DNA of 8,311 nt from Phycisphaerae bacterium (lineage in GTDB: Bacteria > Planctomycetota > Phycisphaerae > UBA1845): contig JAJDDS010000653.1 of assembly GCA_029260195.1 (NCBI GenBank), positions 1 to 8,311 of the forward strand. Reading direction: 5' to 3'. Made by a program: the position numbers and the translations under genes. The notes below the pieces were generated by a model. It searched no databases. It was not told the origin of the DNA and saw only the letters and a program-made list of their open reading frames with translations. Positions 5,849 through 8,311 of this stretch are shown here, piece by piece. Position 1 is the first letter of the stretch; each line of letters opens with the position of its first letter.

Positions 5849-6451
5849 TTGGCGGCTGCGACGCACCCGGACTACCTTGTCGAGCAGTTGCTCATCAACG
5901 GCGGGACCGCCGGGTTCGTCTCGTACGACGGGCAGGTCTTCTTCGGCGCCGCACACGAGAGCGGAGACAGCGGGGCGCAGGACAACGACATCCCGGCCAC
6001 CGCTGTGGACGCAGCCGCCGTGAGCGTGGCGGAGTTCAAGACCGCGTTCAAAGCCGCCGTCGAACAGATGCTTAGCTTCAACGACGATCGCGGCGAGCCC
6101 GCGAGGCTGACCGCGACCGGGCTGGTGGCCATCGTCCCGCGTCAGCTTCTCTTCGCGGCGACCGAAGCCCTAGCGGCGACGGTCATCAACAACACGTCCA
6201 ACGTGCTGGCGGCGATGGCCAAACCGCTGCACCTCCCCGGACTGACCACCGGTACAGAGTGGTATCTGGCCAAGACGGACGGGCACGTGCGACCGTTCAT
6301 CTATCAGGAACGCAAGCCGATCGAATTCAAGGCTGTCGGTCCCGGCTCGGAAGAGGAATTCAGGCGCGACAAGCACCTCTACGGCGTCCGGGGGCGGTAC
6401 ACCGTCGCCTACGGCGAGTGGAAGAACATCGTCCGCGTGACCTTCGCGTAA
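5849..6451 (+). CDS. Mu gpT-like phage major head protein, 5'-truncated
   Basis: Mu gpT is the major capsid subunit. The 200 residues here match its middle and C-terminal parts: AAATHPDYLVEQLLINGG followed by SYDGQVFF (the usual HPD..L and YDGQ.FF blocks), then VEQMLSFNDDRGEPARLTATGLVAIVP, then AATVINNTSNVLAAMAKPLHLPGL, TEWYLAKTDGHVRPFIYQERKPIEF and DKHLYGVRGRYTVAYGEWKNIVRV at the C-terminus. Mu gpT is about 300 residues, so roughly the first 100 are absent. The first possible start in frame is the TTG at 5849, with no ribosome binding site. The frame is open only back to 5798, where upstream codons (RSIRADQPAASPPS) no longer resemble the family. I infer a recombination or deletion break near 5845 and probably no expression. 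The stop lies 10 nt before the protease gene, typical of a phage morphogenesis operon. Confidence 0.8.
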   Translation: MAAATHPDYLVEQLLINGGTAGFVSYDGQVFFGAAHESGDSGAQDNDIPATAVDAAAVSVAEFKTAFKAAVEQMLSFNDDRGEPARLTATGLVAIVPRQLLFAATEALAATVINNTSNVLAAMAKPLHLPGLTTGTEWYLAKTDGHVRPFIYQERKPIEFKAVGPGSEEEFRRDKHLYGVRGRYTVAYGEWKNIVRVTFA

Positions 6452-6461
6452 CCGGTGAACG

Positions 6462-7511
6462 ATGCGTAAGCAACACCACACAACGAAGCCGCCGAGCGGA
6501 ACCGACACCGTTCGCGTAACGTGCCGTGGCACCTTCGACGCCACGGGCGCGTCGCAGCTTGCCAGGGTGATGGTCCTCCGCGATGGGCGTATCAAGAGCA
6601 AGGCCGGCGACTTCGTGGTCGACGCCGAAGCCGCGCGCCTGACGATTGCGGCGTTCAATGAACACGACGTACAGGTGCCGTGGGACTACGAACACCAGAC
6701 CGAGGGCGGCAAGTACGCCCGCGCCGATGGCAAGGCACCGGCGATCGCCTGGATTCACCGGCTCGAATACGTGCCCGGTGAGGGCATCTACGCACACGTC
6801 CATGACCGGGACGAAGAAGCGGTCAACATGATCGTCGAGAAGCGATACAAGTACTTCTCGCCCACCGTGTACGTCCGCAAGACGGACCGAAGAGTCGTCG
6901 GTCTTCGCAGCGTCGGACTCACCAACATGCCAGCCATTGTCGGTAGCGAAGCGCTGGTCAACGCCCATGCAGGAGAAAACGACATGCCCGACGCCAACGA
7001 GACGCCGATCGACGACGCGGTGAACCGGATCCGCGAGGTGTTGGGGCTGGACGACTCCGCCGACTTGGCAGCCATCCTGAAAGCGGCGTTGGATCGCCTC
7101 GGCGGCGCCGACGACACTGAAGCCGAAGCGCCGGAGAACAAGCGGATCGCTCATTGCGTGCGCGAGTTTTGCTCGCTCCCCGAGACGGCGGACCACGGCA
7201 CGGTCGACCAGCACTTGAACGGCATGAGCGGCGAACTCCGCACGCTGAACGCCGAGAAAGTGAACTTGGAGAATCGCATCGACACGCTGCATGCCACGGT
7301 CCGAGAGGCGGAGCAAAAGAACCGCGAGCTCCAGACGCATCGGATCATCGGGCACCCCGACCACAAAGGGAAAATGTCCGCGTCATCGGAAGCCTATGAG
7401 GCCGAGCAACTGCTCGCGTGCAAGACCCAAGCGGAGTTCGAGGAGCGGGTCGAGGAATTCAATGAGCGTATGGCGAGAACTCGACCGCGCGCAACTCCTT
7501 GCGGTACTTGA
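6462..7511 (+). CDS. Mu gpI-like prohead protease with C-terminal scaffold region
   Basis: Mu gpI is the head maturation protease that also carries the scaffold sequence in its C-terminal half. The 349 residues are close to Mu gpI (about 360). The protease part (about 15-165) shows VPWDYEHQTEGG (72-83), APAIAWIHRLEYVPGEGIYAHV (92-113), AVNMIVEKRYKYFSPTVYV (120-138) and VGLTNMPAIVG (151-161). By analogy with herpes-fold prohead proteases, His78 in DYEHQ and Ser133 in YFSP are likely catalytic. From residue 175 the protein is acidic and helical, with a probable coiled coil at about 252-292. The ATG at 6462 follows GGTGA (6454-6458) and is 10 nt after the gpT-like stop. The last few residues (RPRATPCGT) overlap the start of the next frame at 7462. 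In Mu the order is I then T; here it is T then I. Confidence 0.85.
   Translation: MRKQHHTTKPPSGTDTVRVTCRGTFDATGASQLARVMVLRDGRIKSKAGDFVVDAEAARLTIAAFNEHDVQVPWDYEHQTEGGKYARADGKAPAIAWIHRLEYVPGEGIYAHVHDRDEEAVNMIVEKRYKYFSPTVYVRKTDRRVVGLRSVGLTNMPAIVGSEALVNAHAGENDMPDANETPIDDAVNRIREVLGLDDSADLAAILKAALDRLGGADDTEAEAPENKRIAHCVREFCSLPETADHGTVDQHLNGMSGELRTLNAEKVNLENRIDTLHATVREAEQKNRELQTHRIIGHPDHKGKMSASSEAYEAEQLLACKTQAEFEERVEEFNERMARTRPRATPCGT
6971..6975 (+). promoter_or_regulatory. Internal ribosome binding site inside the protease gene
   Basis: AGGAG lies 8 nt before an in-frame ATG at 6984. This is stronger and better spaced than the site of the full-length protein and falls exactly at the protease/scaffold boundary, so it probably drives a separate scaffold product. 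Confidence 0.65.
6984..7511 (+). CDS. Nested gpZ-like head scaffold protein (internal start of protease gene)
   Basis: In Mu the scaffold gene Z is the 3' part of gene I, translated from an internal start in the same frame. The same design is visible here: AGGAG 8 nt before the ATG at 6984, in frame with the protease (its codon 175), giving 175 residues. The product would start MPDANETPIDDAVNRIREVLG, be acidic and largely helical, and contain a coiled coil (LNGMSGELRTLNAEKVNLEN and what follows), as expected of an assembly scaffold. The assignment rests on position, the ribosome binding site and the Mu precedent, not on strong sequence similarity. The neighbouring head gene is truncated, so it may no longer be functional. 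Confidence 0.6.
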   Translation: MPDANETPIDDAVNRIREVLGLDDSADLAAILKAALDRLGGADDTEAEAPENKRIAHCVREFCSLPETADHGTVDQHLNGMSGELRTLNAEKVNLENRIDTLHATVREAEQKNRELQTHRIIGHPDHKGKMSASSEAYEAEQLLACKTQAEFEERVEEFNERMARTRPRATPCGT

Positions 7512-7605
7512 GGATGTGCTTGAAATAGCGGGACTTACGCAACAGCCACCGAACGGACTCGAACCGTTGACCTGCGGTTTACAAAACCGCTGCTCTGCCA
7601 ACTGA
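7462..7605 (+). pseudogene. Start of a further phage gene, cut by the tRNA junction
   Basis: GAGGA (7452-7456) lies 5 nt before the ATG at 7462, which opens a frame overlapping the protease 3' end by 50 nt, the usual packing of phage genes. The first 27 or so residues (MSVWRELDRAQLLAVLEDVL and what follows) look like an ordinary helical N-terminus. From 7544 on the frame is simply the complement of the tRNA gene and ends at a TGA inside it. I infer that the original gene continued and was replaced by the tRNA-bearing sequence. Its product is not recognisable. Confidence 0.4.
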
Positions 7606-7616
7606 GCTACGGTGGC
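7544..7616 (-). tRNA. tRNA-Thr (anticodon TGT)
   Basis: The minus strand folds into a complete cloverleaf of 73 nt. It has acceptor GCCACCG/CGGTGGC with discriminator T, D arm GCTC/GAGC with an 8-nt loop containing GG, anticodon arm GCGGT-TTTGTAA-ACCGC, a 5-nt variable loop and T arm AACGG-TTCGAGT-CCGTT. Loop positions 34-36 are TGT, reading ACA threonine codons. CCA is not encoded. All stems are perfectly paired, so it is likely functional. Its 3' end faces, and directly abuts, the phage fragment, a classic site for element integration. Confidence 0.97.
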
Positions 7617-7632
7617 GAATAGCGCATAAGCT

Positions 7633-7638
7633 ATTGTA
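7633..7638 (-). promoter_or_regulatory. Likely -10 element of the tRNA-Thr gene
   Basis: TACAAT on the minus strand, 16 nt before the tRNA 5' end, is one base from TATAAT and leaves room for a short leader. No clear -35 was found at the usual distance. Confidence 0.4.
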
Positions 7639-7693
7639 GAATAAGCACTTCCGTTCGTTCCTGCAATCTCGCGGAAACAGCGATTTCGGCAAA

Positions 7694-7717
7694 AGGGAGA
7701 ATACTAGGGAGAATACT
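7694..7717. repeat. Two exact tandem 12-bp repeats
   Basis: AGGGAGAATACT occurs twice in a row (7694-7705, 7706-7717) between the tRNA-Thr and the small ORF at 7780. Identical, abutting copies of this length are unlikely by chance and could be binding sites, for example recombinase arm-type sites, given the tRNA and the possible recombinase remnant next to them. Confidence 0.6.
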
Positions 7718-7779
7718 TCTTCCGGTCGATTCCGAAGCCGATACCTCACGGGCAGCGTTTTTCCGCCGAGGATGACAAT

Positions 7780-8073
7780 ATGGGACGGCCACAAGTACGC
7801 CTCCAAACCGAGAGCAAGACCAATCGCAGGTTCATCACGATCCGCGACGAGCGGAACGGTAGGACATCATACGCCAAGGTCTACCTTCGTACAAAAAACG
7901 AGGAGGTCGCCCGTCGTCGGCTGATAGCCCTCGACGGCGTGGACGATCCCGAAGAAGCCCGTCGCCGAATCGACTACTTGGCTAAGCGTAGCGACCGACG
8001 ACGGTCCGGTGTACTTCTGCTGCAAGGGTTGCATTCCCAAATACCAGAAGGACCCAGCGAAGTATGCGGCTAA
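7780..8073 (+). CDS. Small basic protein, possible N-terminal remnant of a recombinase
   Basis: GAGGA (7768-7772) is 7 nt before the ATG, a good start. The first 55 or so residues (MGRPQVRLQTESKTNRRFIT; IRDERNGRTSYAKVYLRTKN; EEVARRRLIALDG) are basic. They could be the start of a tyrosine recombinase, whose first strands often read like this (xxRFITIRDERxGR), but no catalytic region is present and the match is only by eye. From about residue 56 the frame overlaps, in another phase, a recognisable YHS-like protein, so the C-terminal part (SGVLLLQGLHSQIPEGPSEVCG) is very probably meaningless. I read it as a gene truncated by recombination near 7948. Confidence 0.4.
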   Translation: MGRPQVRLQTESKTNRRFITIRDERNGRTSYAKVYLRTKNEEVARRRLIALDGVDDPEEARRRIDYLAKRSDRRRSGVLLLQGLHSQIPEGPSEVCG

Positions 8074-8311
8074 GGTGGCGGCCCAGCGAAGGGCGCTTGC
8101 GGACAGGGCGAAGGTCCAGGTGATCTGTCCAGTCTTAAAGAAGCCGGTCGACCAGAAGGTGTTCATCGAGAGCAACGGGAAGAAGGTCTACTTCTGCTGC
8201 AAGGGCTGCGTTGGCAAGTACCAGGGCAATCCCGCAAAATATGCGGCCGCGCTCGCCAACAGCTACTCATACCAGACGACCTGCCCGGTCATGGGCGGGA
8301 AGATCGATCCC
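7928..8311 (+). pseudogene. Tandem YHS/TRASH-like Cys-rich metal-binding protein, 5' broken, runs off right edge
   Basis: The frame is open from 7928 (stop TAG at 7925-7927) to the window end. It contains repeated units: KKPVAESTTWLSVATDDG followed by PVYFCCKGCIPKYQKDPAKY, then VICPVLKKPVDQKVFIESNG followed by KKVYFCCKGCVGKYQGNPAKY, then TTCPVMGGKID starting a third. The pattern CPV...VYFCCKGC...KY..(N/D)PAKY is that of YHS/TRASH-like domains, which bind metal through Cys. The first unit lacks its CPV, and no ATG or TTG precedes it; the only possible start, GTG at 8009, would remove half of a clearly homologous unit and has no ribosome binding site. I infer that the 5' end, probably with a signal peptide, was lost by recombination near 7948. 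A sequencing or assembly error at that point is the alternative. Confidence 0.7.

Noticed and set aside
5662..6075. Plus-strand frame of 137 codons as the missing N-terminus of the head protein
   Set aside because: It reads in another phase from the gpT-like frame, shows no capsid similarity, and becomes Arg-rich nonsense where it overlaps the real frame.
6360..7364. Minus-strand frame of 334 codons opposite the protease gene
   Set aside because: Shadow of the gpI-like gene, whose motifs and start signals are clear.
7579..7806. Minus-strand 75-codon frame right of the tRNA
   Set aside because: It runs into the tRNA-Thr gene on the same strand, has no ribosome binding site, and no recognisable similarity.

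Overview
This is a GC-rich bacterial window with a short chromosomal housekeeping core followed by an accessory, partly decayed region. A lipid A/Kdo gene (kdsB) directly upstream of the CTP synthase gene (pyrG) indicates a Gram-negative-type envelope. This gene pair also occurs in Chlamydia. The divergent CTP synthase, the Ala/Gly/Thr/Ser-rich secreted protein and the planctomycete-like flavour of the YHS-type metal-binding protein at the right edge make a PVC/Planctomycetes-related host my best guess, but nothing here proves it.

Layout. Positions 1-453 (minus) are the first 151 codons of a secreted, probably beta-rich surface protein that runs off the left edge. Positions 454-918 hold no gene. 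A TTGACA-N17-TAGGAT promoter at 919-947 starts the kdsB-pyrG operon (994-3577), in which PyrG makes the CTP that KdsB uses to activate Kdo. Positions 3747-4340 are a 3'-truncated IS1182-type transposase lying tail to tail with lexA (minus, 4352-4987). The lexA product keeps its Ala-Gly cleavage site and its Ser/Lys dyad.

Positions 5001-5848 have no gene I can support, but the right part is dense in structure. It holds a 24-bp dyad (5500-5523), two abutting 42-bp repeats (5556-5639), and two strong inverted repeats (5701-5722 and 5730-5776). The words CAAACG and GTTTGA recur throughout. The stretch around 5500-5640 is clearly more AT-rich than its surroundings.

Positions 5849-7511 are a fragment of a Mu-like head module: the C-terminal two thirds of a gpT-like major head protein, then a gpI-like protease. 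The protease gene contains a nested, strongly ribosome-bound in-frame start that would yield a gpZ-like scaffold. The order T then I is the reverse of Mu. A further phage frame opening at 7462 runs into a tRNA-Thr(UGU) gene (minus, 7544-7616), whose 3' end abuts the phage DNA.

Right of the tRNA, two exact 12-bp tandem repeats precede a small basic ORF (7780-8073) that may be the N-terminal remnant of a recombinase. It overlaps out of frame with a 5'-broken gene for a tandem YHS/TRASH-like cysteine-rich protein that runs off the right edge. Several junctions (about 4315, 5845, 7543 and 7948) look like recombination scars. The region from 3.6 kb rightwards is best read as a site of repeated insertion and loss.
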